A DNA stretch of 64,000 nucleotides from Stenotrophomonas nematodicola (GCF_009467805.1 NZ_WIAY01000002.1:620001-684000); one strand, 5' to 3'; positions 47,257 through 59,489 are shown, numbered from the stretch's first letter. Made by a program: numbers and translations. Notes: generated by a model from the sequence alone, not told the origin.

Positions 47257-48180
47257 ATGACCGAGTGGTACTTCGCCGACGGCGCACAACGCCAGGGGCC
47301 ACTGCCCGCCGACGATCTGCGCCTGCGCTTCCAGCGCGGCGAGATCACCCTCACCACGCTGGTCTGGCGTGAGGGCTTCGACCAGTGGAAGGCGCTGGGC
47401 GATGTGGTTGAAGAACTGCAGCTGCAGAATCTGACCAACGCCACCGGGAACCTCGGCAGCGGGTTCGACCTGCGGGGCGATTACATCGCCATCGAGAACG
47501 GTACCGCCCCGCTGCCGGGCACCGGCGGCGGCACCTACTCGCCGTACAGCGCCCCGGCCAGTACCGGCAGCTATGCCGGTGCAGGCGTGGTGCAGGGCGG
47601 CGAGGTGGTCTATGCCGGCTTCTGGAAGCGGTATGCGGCCTACTTCATCGACTATGTGGTGCTGACCCTCTGCGGCGCGGTGATCGGCGGCATCGTCGGC
47701 GCCATCTTCGGCCTGGCCGTCGGTGCGATGGCGGGGTCGGACGCCGGGTCGAGCACCTCGGACATCGTCGGCGGTCTGCTCGGCATCGTGATCTCACTGG
47801 TGTACTACGCCGAGTTCCACGCCTCGGCCGGCGGCGCCACGCTGGGCAAGATGGCGGTGGGCATCAAGGTGGTGCGCAGCGATGGCCAGCGCTTGACCCG
47901 CGGCCGTGCGGTGGGCCGCTACTTTGCGACCTTCGTCAGCACCCTGACCCTGATGATCGGCTATCTGATGGCCGCCTTCACCGAGCGCAAGCAGGCGCTG
48001 CACGACCTGATGTGCGACACGGTGGTGGTCGACAAGTGGGCGTTCACCGAGAACGCGCACCTGCAAAACCGTGAACTGGGTACCGTCACGATCGTGATTC
48101 TGGTGCTGGCTGGCCTGTCCACGCTGGCCCTGATCATCGCCGCCGTGGCGATGGTGGGCGTGCTGGCCGCGATGGCCTGA
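47257..48180 (+). CDS. GYF_2-RDD domain membrane protein
   Basis: The 307-residue product has an N-terminal GYF_2 domain (WYFADGAQRQGPLPADDLRL, TLVWREGFDQWKAL) and a Gly/Ser-rich linker. An RDD domain follows (about 125-250) with VYAGFWKRYAAYFIDYVVLT, TLGKMAVGIKVVRSDGQRL and ALHDLMCDTVVV, plus an additional hydrophobic segment at the end. It lies 48 bases after another GYF_2 gene, so the two probably arose by domain duplication and may work together. RDD proteins are inner-membrane proteins of mostly unknown role; some are transporters. Confidence 0.85.
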   Translation: MTEWYFADGAQRQGPLPADDLRLRFQRGEITLTTLVWREGFDQWKALGDVVEELQLQNLTNATGNLGSGFDLRGDYIAIENGTAPLPGTGGGTYSPYSAPASTGSYAGAGVVQGGEVVYAGFWKRYAAYFIDYVVLTLCGAVIGGIVGAIFGLAVGAMAGSDAGSSTSDIVGGLLGIVISLVYYAEFHASAGGATLGKMAVGIKVVRSDGQRLTRGRAVGRYFATFVSTLTLMIGYLMAAFTERKQALHDLMCDTVVVDKWAFTENAHLQNRELGTVTIVILVLAGLSTLALIIAAVAMVGVLAAMA

Positions 48181-48250
48181 CGGGCGCACCCTCACACCGG
48201 GCCGCTTGACACGGGCAGCTCCGGCGTGATTCCTCTAATAGGCAGGAAAG

Positions 48251-48285
48251 CTGAACGCCCGGCGCATACCCGGGCGTTCAGTTTA
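48251..48285 (+). terminator. Terminator-like hairpin before topA
   Basis: A perfect 12-bp stem (CTGAACGCCCGG/CCGGGCGTTCAG) with a 7-base loop is followed by TTTAT. It probably ends the GYF transcript. Confidence 0.65.
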
Positions 48286-48372
48286 TGGATATCGCCCGCT
48301 GCCCTTCACTAATGCGGCCATTTGCTCCACCCTAGCGCCCTCCCCGGGCTGCTGCCCATAGAAATAGACGCC

Positions 48373-50871
<2,499 letters not shown>

Positions 50872-50887
50872 CCCCCGGTAGCACCCG

Positions 50888-51448
50888 ATGAACGTACTCA
50901 CCCCGGACACCGCCCTGCCTGCGCTGCGCGCTGGCGGGGTGATCGCCTACCCCACCGAAGCGGTGTGGGGCCTGGGCTGCGATCCCGGCCACGAAGCGGC
51001 GGTGATGACGCTGCTGACGATCAAGCAGCGCCCGATCGAGAAAGGCATGATCCTGGTCGCCGCCGATACCGCCCAGCTCGACGGCTGGGTGGACCTGGAG
51101 GCGCTGCCCGCCGCGCGCCTGGCCGAGGTACGGGCCAGTTGGCCCGGCGCCAACACCTGGATCGTACCGGCCGGCCCACGCGCCCCGCGCTGGATCACGG
51201 GCGAGCACACCGGCATCGCCGTGCGGATCAGCGCCCACCCGCTGGTGGCCGCGCTGTGTCGCGCCTGGGGCGGGCCGCTGGTATCCACCAGCGCCAACCT
51301 CGCCGGCCAGCCGCCGGCACGCCAGCGCGGCGAACTGGACCCGGCCCTGCTGCCCCTGCTGGCGGGCATCGTCGACGGCGCCACCGGCGGCCTGGCCCAG
51401 CCGACCCCGATCCGCGACGCACTCAGCGGCCAGGTGCTGCGCAGCTGA
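50888..51448 (+). CDS. tsaC: Threonylcarbamoyl-AMP synthase (YrdC/TsaC)
   Basis: The 186-residue product makes threonylcarbamoyl-AMP for the t6A37 modification of ANN-decoding tRNAs. It has GGVIAYPTEAVWGLGCDP, LTIKQRPIEKGMILVAA, the binding blocks RISAHPLVAALC and STSANLAGQPPA. It lies 16 bases after topA and is probably co-transcribed, as in other gammaproteobacteria. Confidence 0.95.
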   Translation: MNVLTPDTALPALRAGGVIAYPTEAVWGLGCDPGHEAAVMTLLTIKQRPIEKGMILVAADTAQLDGWVDLEALPAARLAEVRASWPGANTWIVPAGPRAPRWITGEHTGIAVRISAHPLVAALCRAWGGPLVSTSANLAGQPPARQRGELDPALLPLLAGIVDGATGGLAQPTPIRDALSGQVLRS

Positions 51449-51504
51449 GCCGGCCGCCTGCGCCGGGTTTTGCGCGGGCCGCGGCAAAGCCGCACACTGT
51501 GGAC

Positions 51505-52308
51505 ATGCGCCCCCGCCCTGCCCTGTGGTTGCCGTTGTTCCTGCTGCTCGGTCCCGGCCCGGCCGGTGCCCAGCAGGATGCCAGCGTGCGCATCTACCGC
51601 TGCGTGGGCAGCACGGGCGCGGTGTCGCTGCAGGATGCCCCGTGCAGCACCGGCAAGCAGGAAGTGCGCGACATGCAGCGCCCGCGCGACCCGGCCCCGC
51701 GCGTGGTCCGCAGCGATGCCGATCCGGCCACGCCCGCGGCCACCCGCGCGCCCGAGCGTGAGGTTCGCCACGTGTACGTGCAGCCACCACAGCCGATGTA
51801 CGAATGCGTCACCAGCGACGGCGACCGCTACGTCAGCGACAGCAATGAGGGCAACCCGCGCTGGGTGCCGGTGTGGACCGGTGTGTATCTGCCCTATCCG
51901 CCCGGTCGGCCGGGTCCGCGTCCGCCGGGTGGCGGCCGGCCACCACCGCGCCCGCTGCCACCGGTGGTGCCGATGGACAGCGGCTCGGTGACCTCAAGCG
52001 GCGGATCGGTGTCGATCTCGGGGCAGGGTTCGCATGTCGGCGGCCGTCTGGCGTTCGGCGGCGGCAGTTCGCAGTGGGAGGGCAACGGCTATCCGCGGCC
52101 CGGCTACGGCGGGCTGGAGATGCCGGCCGGCAACGTGCTGGTCCGCGATGCCTGCCACCCGTTGCCCCAGCAGGACGTATGCTCTCGCCTCAACGACCGG
52201 CGCTGGGAACTGCAGCGGCGTTACAACAGCGCCCTGCAGAGCGAACGCGATGCGATCAACCGCGAACAGCGCAGCATCGATGCGCGGCTGGACCGCGACT
52301 GCAATTGA
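51505..52308 (+). CDS. Secreted DUF4124-type protein
   Basis: The 267-residue product has a signal peptide (cleavage after GPAGA, about residue 22). Two short repeats of the DUF4124 kind follow: IYRCVGSTGAVSLQDAPC and MYECVTSDGDRYVSDSNEG. Then come a Pro/Gly-rich linker and a C-terminal part with paired cysteines (RDACHPLPQQDVCSRLNDRR) and charged helices. It is likely periplasmic. The role of the family is unknown. It is followed by a 30-codon ORF and a second protein of similar design. Confidence 0.78.
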   Translation: MRPRPALWLPLFLLLGPGPAGAQQDASVRIYRCVGSTGAVSLQDAPCSTGKQEVRDMQRPRDPAPRVVRSDADPATPAATRAPEREVRHVYVQPPQPMYECVTSDGDRYVSDSNEGNPRWVPVWTGVYLPYPPGRPGPRPPGGGRPPPRPLPPVVPMDSGSVTSSGGSVSISGQGSHVGGRLAFGGGSSQWEGNGYPRPGYGGLEMPAGNVLVRDACHPLPQQDVCSRLNDRRWELQRRYNSALQSERDAINREQRSIDARLDRDCN

Positions 52309-52333
52309 CGCGTTTCGGCGCAAGGAGGCACAC

Positions 52334-52426
52334 ATGCAAGAAGCCGATGAAACCACGACCGGCCCGGCCAGCATCATGCTGGAAGATCCCGACGGCAATC
52401 CGATCCTGCTCGACCAGCACGTATGA
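52334..52426 (+). CDS. Tiny ORF (30 aa) with strong ribosome site
   Basis: The 30-codon frame is acidic and ends IMLEDPDGNPILLDQHV. AAGGAGG lies 5 bases before its ATG, the best Shine-Dalgarno in this stretch. The EDPDGNPI part recalls the end of VOC/glyoxalase-fold proteins, so it may be a relic of such a gene, or a real small protein translated ahead of the next DUF4124-like gene 10 bases downstream. Confidence 0.45.
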   Translation: MQEADETTTGPASIMLEDPDGNPILLDQHV

Positions 52427-52436
52427 ATCCCACCGC

Positions 52437-53162
52437 ATGATGTCTTTCTTTCCGCGCGCCTGCGCGCTGGCCGGGCTGGCACTGACGCTGCCGGCCACGG
52501 CCGAGGACGCGGTGTTCTACCGCTGCACGGCCGCCGACGGCGGCCTGACCATCCAGAACGCCGCCTGCCCGCCCGGCAGCCAGCAACGCATCCAGCGCAT
52601 TGCGATGCCCGCCCGTACGGCCCCCGCCGCCACGCCGGCACCCGCACCAGCGGCGTCACCGGCGCCCCGCGATGCCGCCGTGCCGGTACCGCGTCCAGGG
52701 GTGCCGGCACCGGGCGCGCTGCCGGTGCTGCAGGCCGGGCCCGCCGACGACAGCGGCAACGGCATCCTCGACAGCGACACACTGCGCCGCGACGCCGCCA
52801 CGGCATCGGCCGACGACGCGGCGGCGCCCAAGGCGCCACTGCCGCCGATCTTCCGCTGCGAGTCCACCGAGCGGGGCACCTACCTGCATGAGCTGGAGCC
52901 GGCCCCGCCGATCTGCCTGCTGATGTCGGTGACCGGCCTCGGCGGCGGCAACACACCGGTCAACGCGGCCGGTTGCGAAGTGGTACGCGATACCTGCGAG
53001 GCAGTGCCGGAACCGCAACGCTGTGCCAGCTGGCAGCAGCGCTTCCGCGACGCCCGCGGGCGCGAACGCTTCGCCACGGCGGACAATCATGCCGCCGCCA
53101 CGGCCGAGCGCGAGCGCCTGCATGCGGTCCTGGCCGCCAGCGATTGCGCCGTGCCGGACTGA
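52437..53162 (+). CDS. Secreted DUF4124-like protein
   Basis: The 241-residue product has a signal peptide (about 1-22, ending PATA). One DUF4124-like unit follows (FYRCTAADGGLTIQNAACPP), then a long Ala/Pro linker and a cysteine-rich C-terminal domain (GCEVVRDTCEAVPEPQRCAS). Its layout parallels the gene at 51505, so the two are probably related copies. It is expected in the periplasm. The function is unknown. Two adjacent ATGs (52437 and 52440) can serve as start. Confidence 0.72.
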   Translation: MMSFFPRACALAGLALTLPATAEDAVFYRCTAADGGLTIQNAACPPGSQQRIQRIAMPARTAPAATPAPAPAASPAPRDAAVPVPRPGVPAPGALPVLQAGPADDSGNGILDSDTLRRDAATASADDAAAPKAPLPPIFRCESTERGTYLHELEPAPPICLLMSVTGLGGGNTPVNAAGCEVVRDTCEAVPEPQRCASWQQRFRDARGRERFATADNHAAATAERERLHAVLAASDCAVPD

Positions 53163-53172
53163 CGCGGGCGCG

Positions 53173-53949
53173 CTAGAACCCGTAGCGCAGGAAGCCGCCA
53201 TCCACGGCGATGCACTCGCCTGTGATGTAGCTGGCGGCGGGCAGGCACAGGAACCCCACTGCGGCGGCCACTTCATCGGGCTCGCCGATCCGGCGCATCG
53301 GCGTGCGCTCGATCACCTGGTCGTAATAGTCCGGATCGGACAGCGGACCGGAGGTGCGGCGGGTGCGGATGTACCACGGCGCCACCGCGTTGACGCGGAT
53401 GCCGTCCTCGGCCCATTCCACCGCGAGGTTGCGGGTCAACTGGTGCATCGCCGCCTTGGTCATGCCGTACACCGCGCCGCTGCGGACGTGGGTCAGGCCG
53501 GAAACGCTGCCGACATTGACGATCGCCGAGGACGCATGCCGGGTCAGCAGCGGATGGGCGTAGCGCGACAATTCAAACGCCGAGAACAGGTTGGTCTCGA
53601 AGATGCCCCGCCATTCGTCCTCGGTGTACTCGATGGCCGGCTTGGTGATGTTGCCGCCGGCGTTGTTGACCAGCAGGTGCAGGCCATCGGTGTGGTCTTC
53701 CACCCAGTCGAGGATCTCGCGGCGGTCCTCGTCGTCGGAGACATCGGCGGCCAGGCCGTGGATCTCGCGATCGGGGAAGGCATCGGCCAGTTCATCGCGC
53801 GCCATCTCCAGCGCATCGGCGTCGCGACCCACGATCAGCAGGTCGGCACCGAACCCGAGCAGCTCCCGCGCGATCGCCAGGCCGATGCCGGCACTGGCGC
53901 CGGTGATCAATGCGGTCTGTCCATCCAATCGCCAACGTTGCGTGCTCAC
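53173..53949 (-). CDS. Short-chain dehydrogenase/reductase (tropinone-reductase-like)
   Basis: The 258-residue classical SDR has the NAD(P)-binding [18 protein letters not shown], catalytic Ser in VNVGSVSGL and the Tyr-x3-Lys pair in [10 protein letters not shown]. It ends [14 protein letters not shown], close to plant tropinone reductases and their bacterial relatives. The start is GTG at 53949, with AGGAG 7 bases upstream. The substrate cannot be predicted. It converges on the DUF4124-like gene, 10 bases apart. Confidence 0.88.
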   Translation of the reverse strand: MSTQRWRLDGQTALITGASAGIGLAIARELLGFGADLLIVGRDADALEMARDELADAFPDREIHGLAADVSDDEDRREILDWVEDHTDGLHLLVNNAGGNITKPAIEYTEDEWRGIFETNLFSAFELSRYAHPLLTRHASSAIVNVGSVSGLTHVRSGAVYGMTKAAMHQLTRNLAVEWAEDGIRVNAVAPWYIRTRRTSGPLSDPDYYDQVIERTPMRRIGEPDEVAAAVGFLCLPAASYITGECIAVDGGFLRYGF

Positions 53950-54110
53950 GGTGTTCTCCTGCCGATGGGCCGCGCGGCGGCCGTGGAATCGTCTGTGCGG
54001 GCACCACACGGCGCCCCGGGCGACAGGATAACGCGCATGCGCATCCTCACACAGGCCGCGCCGGGCGGTGCGACACTGCCGTCTCCGCCCGTGTGTGTTG
54101 CGAGGTTGCC

Positions 54111-54356
54111 ATGTCCCTGCGAACCCTCCCGTTACTTCCGACGCTGCTCCTGCTGGGCGCGTGCAACCGTCCAGCGCCAGCGCCCCCGGACACCCCGCCC
54201 GAACCGCAGGCCACGCAGATGCGCGATGCGATCCAGCGGCCGCTGGATCGCGCCAAGGCCGCACGCGACATGCTGGAAAAAGCACCGGACCTGGATGCCG
54301 CCGAGCGCGCCGCCACCGACACCCCGGCAACGCCGGCTCCGCCGGTATCGCGCTGA
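54111..54356 (+). CDS. Small lipoprotein
   Basis: The 81-residue product has a lipoprotein signal with lipobox LLGAC (Cys18). A Pro-rich stretch, a charged helix ([20 protein letters not shown]) and an Ala/Pro-rich tail follow. It should be anchored in the inner or outer membrane. I do not recognise a family. It is divergent from the SDR gene and ends before a shared bidirectional terminator. GAGG lies 5 bases before the ATG at 54111. Confidence 0.7.
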   Translation: MSLRTLPLLPTLLLLGACNRPAPAPPDTPPEPQATQMRDAIQRPLDRAKAARDMLEKAPDLDAAERAATDTPATPAPPVSR

Positions 54357-54411
54357 CTGCGGGGTCGAGCGTCGCGCCCTGTCCGGATGGCCGGCGCCGA
54401 GCGGACCCCTG

Positions 54412-54446
54412 AAAAAAAAGCCCGGCGTTTGCCGGGCTTTTTGATT
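54412..54446. terminator. Bidirectional terminator between lipoprotein gene and sppA
   Basis: The GCCCGGC/GCCGGGC stem has loop GTTT and is flanked by eight A on the left and five T on the right. It serves both converging genes. Confidence 0.88.
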
Positions 54447-54460
54447 TCACGCTGAAGCGG

Positions 54461-56365
54461 TCAGAAGCCGCAGAAGCAGTACGCCAGCGCCTTGACCGGT
54501 GCGCTGCCGCGCGAATCGCGCGCCGCGTCTTCGACGAAGCGCAGCTGGGTATCCAGTTCCGGCATCGACCGGGCCAGCATCATGCGTGCCATGCCCGATT
54601 CGCTGAGCATGTAACCGCCCATGCGGCTGCCGGCAAACCCGCTGACGAACTGCGCAAACGGCGTGGCACCCTTCTCGATGTAGCGCACGCGGTACGCATC
54701 GCTCTTGCCGAGCTTGGCACGCCCTGCCGCGTCGACGACCGCCTCCTTCAGCCCGCCGAACGCGTCGACCAGCCCGCGCTCCTTGGCCTGGGCGCCGCTC
54801 CACACGCGACCACGGGCCACCTCATCGACGGCCTCGACCGGCTTGCCGCGGGCCTCGGCGACCTTGCCGGTGAAGTCGGCGTAGCCCTTGTTGATCACCG
54901 ACTGGATGACCTGGCCCACGGCCGGGTCCATCGGGCGGGTGATGTCGTAGGCACCGGCGAAGCGCGTGGTGCCCACACCGTCGGTGTGCACGCCGATCTT
55001 GTCCAGCGAACGGCTGACATTGGGGATCATCCCGAAGATGCCGATCGAACCGGTGATGGTCGAGGCGTCGGCATAGATGCGATCGGCGTTCATGCTGATC
55101 CAGTACCCACCCGAGGCGGCCAGGTCACCCATCGACACCACCACCGGCTTGCCGGCGGCCTTCAGCGCGACCACTTCGCGACGGATCTGCTCGGAGGCGA
55201 ACACTTCACCGCCGGGCGAATCCACGCGCAGCACCACGGCCTTCACATCCTTGTCGTCGCGCGCTTCGCGCAGCAGCGCGGCGGTGGACTCGCCACCGAT
55301 GCGGCCGGCCGGCAGGTCGCCGCCGGAGATCTCGCCGGCAGCCACCACCACTGCCACCTGCGGACGCGCATCCACCGGCGAACGGCGGGTGTCGAGCAGC
55401 GCCAGGTAGGCGTCCATGTTGACGTTGCGGTAGCCACCGTCGGCGTCGCCATCGGCCACACCACGGTCGGCCAGCAGGTCCTCCACTTCCTCGCGGGTCT
55501 TCAGGCCATCGACCAGCTTCTGCTGCAGGGCGAACTTGGCCAGGTCGCCACCGGCGGCGGCCACGCCTTCGGGCATGGTGTCGATACCGGCTGCCAGCTG
55601 CGCGGCATCCAGCTTGCGGGCCTTGGCGATGTCGCCGAGGTAGCGCTGCCACACGTCGTTCATCCAGAACAGGTCCGCTTCCTTGGCCTGCGGCGACGCG
55701 GCGTCGAGCACGTACGGCTCCGCGGCGGACTTGAACTCGCCCACCTTGAACAGGTGCACGTCCACGCCCAGCTTGTCCTGCAGGCCGGTGCGGAAGTACT
55801 GCCGGTAACGGCCGAGGCCTTCCAGCACCACCGAGCCCATCGGATCGAGATAGACCTCATCGGCCTGCGAGGCCAGCAGGTACTGCGACTGGCTCATGTT
55901 CTCGCTGAAGGCCACGACCTGCTTCTTGGCCGCGCGCAGGTCCTGCAGCGCCGCGACCACTTCGCGCATCGAGGCGAAACCGCTCGGCTGCAGTTTGTCC
56001 AGCTGCAGCACCACGCGCTCGATCTTCTTGTCGTCGCGGGCCGCTTCGATGGCACGGATCAGGTCGCGCAGCTGCACTTCCTCGGCGCTGTTGTCGCCCA
56101 CGGCGCGGGCCAGCGCGCGGCTGACCGGATCGGCGCTGAACTGCTCCACCAGGCGGCCTTCCGGCGCGATCACCAGCGTGGTCCGGTCCTGCAGCGGCTT
56201 GCTGGCCCCGGCGCCCTTGCCCATCGCGACGATGAACACAATCAGCAGCAGGAACAACAGACCGAAGAACAGCAGGTTGAGGATCAGCCTGCGGGTAAAG
56301 TTCATCACATCCCACAGCCCGATGAAGAAGCTGGCGACGGGATTGCGACGCGCGGGTTGGTTCAT
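54461..56365 (-). CDS. sppA: Signal peptide peptidase SppA, 67-kDa type
   Basis: The 634-residue inner-membrane serine protease degrades leftover signal peptides in the periplasm. A membrane helix (about 27-48) anchors two tandem S49 domains. The catalytic dyad is split between them: Lys212 in [11 protein letters not shown] and Ser418 in [11 protein letters not shown]. The last residues, AYCFCGF, are unusual for the family end. The start at 56365 (MNQPARRN) fits the short cytoplasmic tail before the helix. Confidence 0.95.
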   Translation of the reverse strand: MNQPARRNPVASFFIGLWDVMNFTRRLILNLLFFGLLFLLLIVFIVAMGKGAGASKPLQDRTTLVIAPEGRLVEQFSADPVSRALARAVGDNSAEEVQLRDLIRAIEAARDDKKIERVVLQLDKLQPSGFASMREVVAALQDLRAAKKQVVAFSENMSQSQYLLASQADEVYLDPMGSVVLEGLGRYRQYFRTGLQDKLGVDVHLFKVGEFKSAAEPYVLDAASPQAKEADLFWMNDVWQRYLGDIAKARKLDAAQLAAGIDTMPEGVAAAGGDLAKFALQQKLVDGLKTREEVEDLLADRGVADGDADGGYRNVNMDAYLALLDTRRSPVDARPQVAVVVAAGEISGGDLPAGRIGGESTAALLREARDDKDVKAVVLRVDSPGGEVFASEQIRREVVALKAAGKPVVVSMGDLAASGGYWISMNADRIYADASTITGSIGIFGMIPNVSRSLDKIGVHTDGVGTTRFAGAYDITRPMDPAVGQVIQSVINKGYADFTGKVAEARGKPVEAVDEVARGRVWSGAQAKERGLVDAFGGLKEAVVDAAGRAKLGKSDAYRVRYIEKGATPFAQFVSGFAGSRMGGYMLSESGMARMMLARSMPELDTQLRFVEDAARDSRGSAPVKALAYCFCGF

Positions 56366-56438
56366 GGAAAACTCCAGGTTGGCTTCTTGCCGTATTGCCA
56401 GAATAGCCGGTGCCGGCGGATCCGGCATCGGACACAAG

Positions 56439-57806
56439 TCAGGGTGACGCCTGGGCGAGCCCGATGCGGCGGCTGCTGACGCGAAGACGCCAGGCCATCA
56501 GGATCGCCGCCGCGGTCAGGCCCAGGATCAGGCCCAGCCACATGCCCTGCGGCCCCATGCCCAGCCCCAGGCCCAGCCCGGCGCCGAGCGGCATGCCCAG
56601 CCCCCAGTACGAGAACATGGCGATGAACATCGGCACCCGGGTGTCCTTGAGACCGCGCAGCGCGCCGGCCGAGAGCACCTGGATGCCGTCCGGGAACTGG
56701 AACGCGGCCGCGTACAGCAGTAGCGTGGAGGCCAGGGCGGCCACGCCCAGGTCGGCGGTGTAGACGCCGACGATGGCGTCGTGGCCGAACAGCAGCACCA
56801 GCGCCGACAGCGTCTGCGTGCCCAGAATGATCACCAGACCGGCATTGGCCGCGCGCCGCACGCCCAGCCCGTTGCCGCTGCCGACCGCATGGCCCACGCG
56901 CACGGTGGTGGCCTCGGCTACGCCCATCGGGATCATGAAGCACAGCTGGGCCACGTTGATTGCGATCTGGTGCGAGGCTGCTTCGGTGGCGCCGAGGCGG
57001 CCGATCAGCAGAGCGGTGACGATGAACAGACCGCCTTCCATCAGAACGGTGATGCCGATCGGCAGGCCGGTACGCAGCAGGTCCCAGATTGCCGCCCAGC
57101 GCGGCAGCTCAACGTGCGAGAACAGCTGCAGGTGGGCGAAGCGCCTGGTTTTCCACAGGTAGCCGGCAAAGCACAGCGCCTGGAGCCACATCATCGTCGC
57201 CGAGGCGATGCCCAGCCCTTCGGCGCCCATTTCCGGGAAACCGAGCTTGCCGTAGCAGAGCACATAGCCCAGCGGCGCCAGCACCAGCAGGCCGCCGAAG
57301 CCCAGGATCATGGTTGGCAGCGTCCAGTGCATGCCCTCGCTGAGATAGCGCATGCAGAAGTACAGCGTCAGTGCCGGGCCGCCCCAGCGCACCGCATGCA
57401 GGAACGCGGTCGCACCGGGCACGATGTCCGGCGCGATGCCGAATGCCGGCAACAGCGGCGGTACCACCGTGAGGAAGGCGAACATGATCAGGCCCAGGCC
57501 AAGCGCCAACCACAGCGCCTGGCGGAACAACGGACCGATCTCACGCTCGCGTCCGGCACCGTGCAGCTGCGACACCGACGCGGTCAGCGAGATCAGGGTG
57601 CCGATCGGAATCAGCATCGGCAGCCACAGCAGCGCGGTACCGATGGTGACCGCGGCGAGCGTCTGCGTGCCGTGGTGGCCGGCGATGACGTTGTCGACGA
57701 ACGAGATCAGGCCGGTGGAAACGTGGCCGAGCACCAGCGGCAACGCAAGCAGACCGGTGGCGCGCACTTCCCGGGAAAGGCGCGGCGTGGGGGTAGCGAT
57801 GGACAT
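56439..57806 (-). CDS. norM: MATE-family multidrug/Na+ exporter (NorM-like)
   Basis: The 455-residue protein has twelve membrane helices in two MATE halves. LPLVLGHVSTGLISFVDNVI comes at the start and GLPIGITVLMEGGLFIVTAL opens the second half; VAEATTVRVGHAVGSGN is a family block. It exports cationic compounds in exchange for Na+ or H+. The ATG at 57806 (MSIATPTP) is preferred over 57824. Substrates are unknown. It lies 73 bases upstream of sppA on the same strand. Confidence 0.9.
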   Translation of the reverse strand: MSIATPTPRLSREVRATGLLALPLVLGHVSTGLISFVDNVIAGHHGTQTLAAVTIGTALLWLPMLIPIGTLISLTASVSQLHGAGREREIGPLFRQALWLALGLGLIMFAFLTVVPPLLPAFGIAPDIVPGATAFLHAVRWGGPALTLYFCMRYLSEGMHWTLPTMILGFGGLLVLAPLGYVLCYGKLGFPEMGAEGLGIASATMMWLQALCFAGYLWKTRRFAHLQLFSHVELPRWAAIWDLLRTGLPIGITVLMEGGLFIVTALLIGRLGATEAASHQIAINVAQLCFMIPMGVAEATTVRVGHAVGSGNGLGVRRAANAGLVIILGTQTLSALVLLFGHDAIVGVYTADLGVAALASTLLLYAAAFQFPDGIQVLSAGALRGLKDTRVPMFIAMFSYWGLGMPLGAGLGLGLGMGPQGMWLGLILGLTAAAILMAWRLRVSSRRIGLAQASP

Positions 57807-57925
57807 GGGGATCACAGACGGCAACTACGGTCGCGCGCGGAGGGCACAGGCACCGGGTTGCGGCCCGCCATCTTACGCGTGCGGCATGACAAAACCCACG
57901 ATGCCAAGTGAATGGGCGCGCGGTG

Positions 57926-58492
57926 TCAGTGGCCGACGTGCTGCTTCAGCCACGCATCGCGGGCGCCCGGCGCCAGCGCCAGGAACTGGCTGCGCACCTG
58001 CTCCCGTTCCTGCGGCGGCGTGCGCTGGGCGATCAGGCTGAGCTGGGCGAGCTGGTCCACGCTGAGCTGGCGCAGGACCGCCAGCGCCGGTTCGCGCTGC
58101 TCGGCCGGCAGGTAGCCGAACAGGCCCTGCAGCTTCGGGAACGATTGGCCGAGGTGCGGCCCGAGCAGCCAGCCATCACGGAAGCGCTGGTCCTGCTGGG
58201 CGAAACGCTCGCGCAGGGTCTGCTGCTGGGCCGGCGTGAGCGCGGCAATGCGGCGTGCCCCGTCGCGGACACGGGCGCGCTCGGACTCGGGCAGCGACTG
58301 CCAGATGGCATAGCGGGCGCGCAGCTCGGCCAGTTGGGCCGGGTCCAGCGCGCTGGCGGTGGTCGGAATGGCGGTGCGGGTGGCCGGCACCGGCGTGGCC
58401 TCCGACGGCAGCGGCAATGGCACCGACGTCGCCGCCGCAGGGACCGACAGGGTCGCGGCCAGGCAGGCCATCAGCAGGATCGGCTTATTCAT
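57926..58492 (-). CDS. Secreted DUF3106 protein
   Basis: The 188-residue product has a signal peptide (1-21, SVPAAA) and a DUF3106-type helical region. WQSLPESERARVRDGARRIAALTPAQQQTLRERF and the related repeats that follow show the typical W-x5-PxER pattern (this stretch is quoted in two parts: WQSLPESERARVRD and LTPAQQQTLRERF). It is probably periplasmic. Its ATG overlaps the end of the sigma-like gene by 8 bases, so the two are translated together. The function of DUF3106 is unknown. Confidence 0.78.
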   Translation of the reverse strand: MNKPILLMACLAATLSVPAAATSVPLPLPSEATPVPATRTAIPTTASALDPAQLAELRARYAIWQSLPESERARVRDGARRIAALTPAQQQTLRERFAQQDQRFRDGWLLGPHLGQSFPKLQGLFGYLPAEQREPALAVLRQLSVDQLAQLSLIAQRTPPQEREQVRSQFLALAPGARDAWLKQHVGH

Positions 58493-59489
58493 CGGCGCCT
58501 GCCGTCTCCAGGCCGGCGGTAGCGGGTTCAGGGCGGCTGGGTTGCGGCTGTGACTCGTCCACCGGCACCGGGCCGCCCGCGGCGAACCAGGCGTACAGAT
58601 CGGCATCGCGGGCCACCGCCAGGTCCGGATCGGCGAGCATTGCCGCATCGCTGGCCGCATGGGCGGCGGCGGCGGGCGCGATGGTCGGCGGATCGGCCTC
58701 GGGCAGGGCTTCGGTGCTGACCGGATTGTCCACGGCCACCGCGCCGTCGGGCACGCTGGCGGCCGGATCGACCGCGGAACGACTGTGCTTCCACCACGTG
58801 GCCCCGCCCAGCAGCGCGGCCACCGTCCCCGCCACGATCACCAGGCCGCGCCACGGCACACGGCGCCCCTGGCGGCGGGCCCGGACGCGGGGTGCCGGTG
58901 CGGCGTCGGTCTTGACCGGGGTGCGCCACGACGCCGCATCGCTGGGCGCGGCGGGCGCCGCCACCGGCTGCTGCAGGCGCTGCAGGCGCGTGGCCGGCAC
59001 CTCGCGCAGGCGCTGCTGGACCTGCTCGGCCAGCGCGCGCCAGCCGGCTGCGTCGGGATGGCCCTGGGCATCGCGCGGGCACGCCTCGGCCAGCGCCTGC
59101 TGGTAATCGGCGACCGGCAGATCCAGGATCTGTGCCGCAGCGGCCTCGTCCAGGCCCCCGCCGACACGCAGCAGCAGCGCCAGCCGGGCCGGCGGTGCCA
59201 GCGTCGGCAGATGGGCCAGCCCGGGCGGCCACTGTCCCCCCGCAGCGGGCACGCGGATCGGGTGGCGGTGCGCCAGCAGGATCCAGAACCGGTCCGGCCA
59301 TTGGGCCATCGGCACATCGCTGGCGATGCCGGCAAAGGCGCGCATCACCGCCACCAGTGCCTGCTCGGCCACGGTGGGGTCGCCACACTGCAGTTCGGCC
59401 ACCACCAGGGCACGGCGTTCAACGCCGCGGAGAAACGCCGACAGCGCACCGGCTGCAGTAGAAGAAACGGGGGCGGTCGCAGCCGTCAT
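58485..59489 (-). CDS. Membrane-anchored sigma-like protein
   Basis: The 334-residue product has an N-terminal part that looks like a worn-down ECF sigma factor. An Ala-rich helical region (about 14-75) would be region 2, and LAPPARLALLLRVGGGLDEA with ILDLPVADYQQALAEA (about 97-136) has the shape of region 4. A basic segment, one membrane helix (214-231) and an acidic Ala/Pro-rich periplasmic tail follow. Known region-2 promoter residues are not evident, so it may not direct transcription. It is co-translated with the DUF3106 gene. The family call is tentative. Confidence 0.6.
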   Translation of the reverse strand: MTAATAPVSSTAAGALSAFLRGVERRALVVAELQCGDPTVAEQALVAVMRAFAGIASDVPMAQWPDRFWILLAHRHPIRVPAAGGQWPPGLAHLPTLAPPARLALLLRVGGGLDEAAAAQILDLPVADYQQALAEACPRDAQGHPDAAGWRALAEQVQQRLREVPATRLQRLQQPVAAPAAPSDAASWRTPVKTDAAPAPRVRARRQGRRVPWRGLVIVAGTVAALLGGATWWKHSRSAVDPAASVPDGAVAVDNPVSTEALPEADPPTIAPAAAAHAASDAAMLADPDLAVARDADLYAWFAAGGPVPVDESQPQPSRPEPATAGLETAGADE

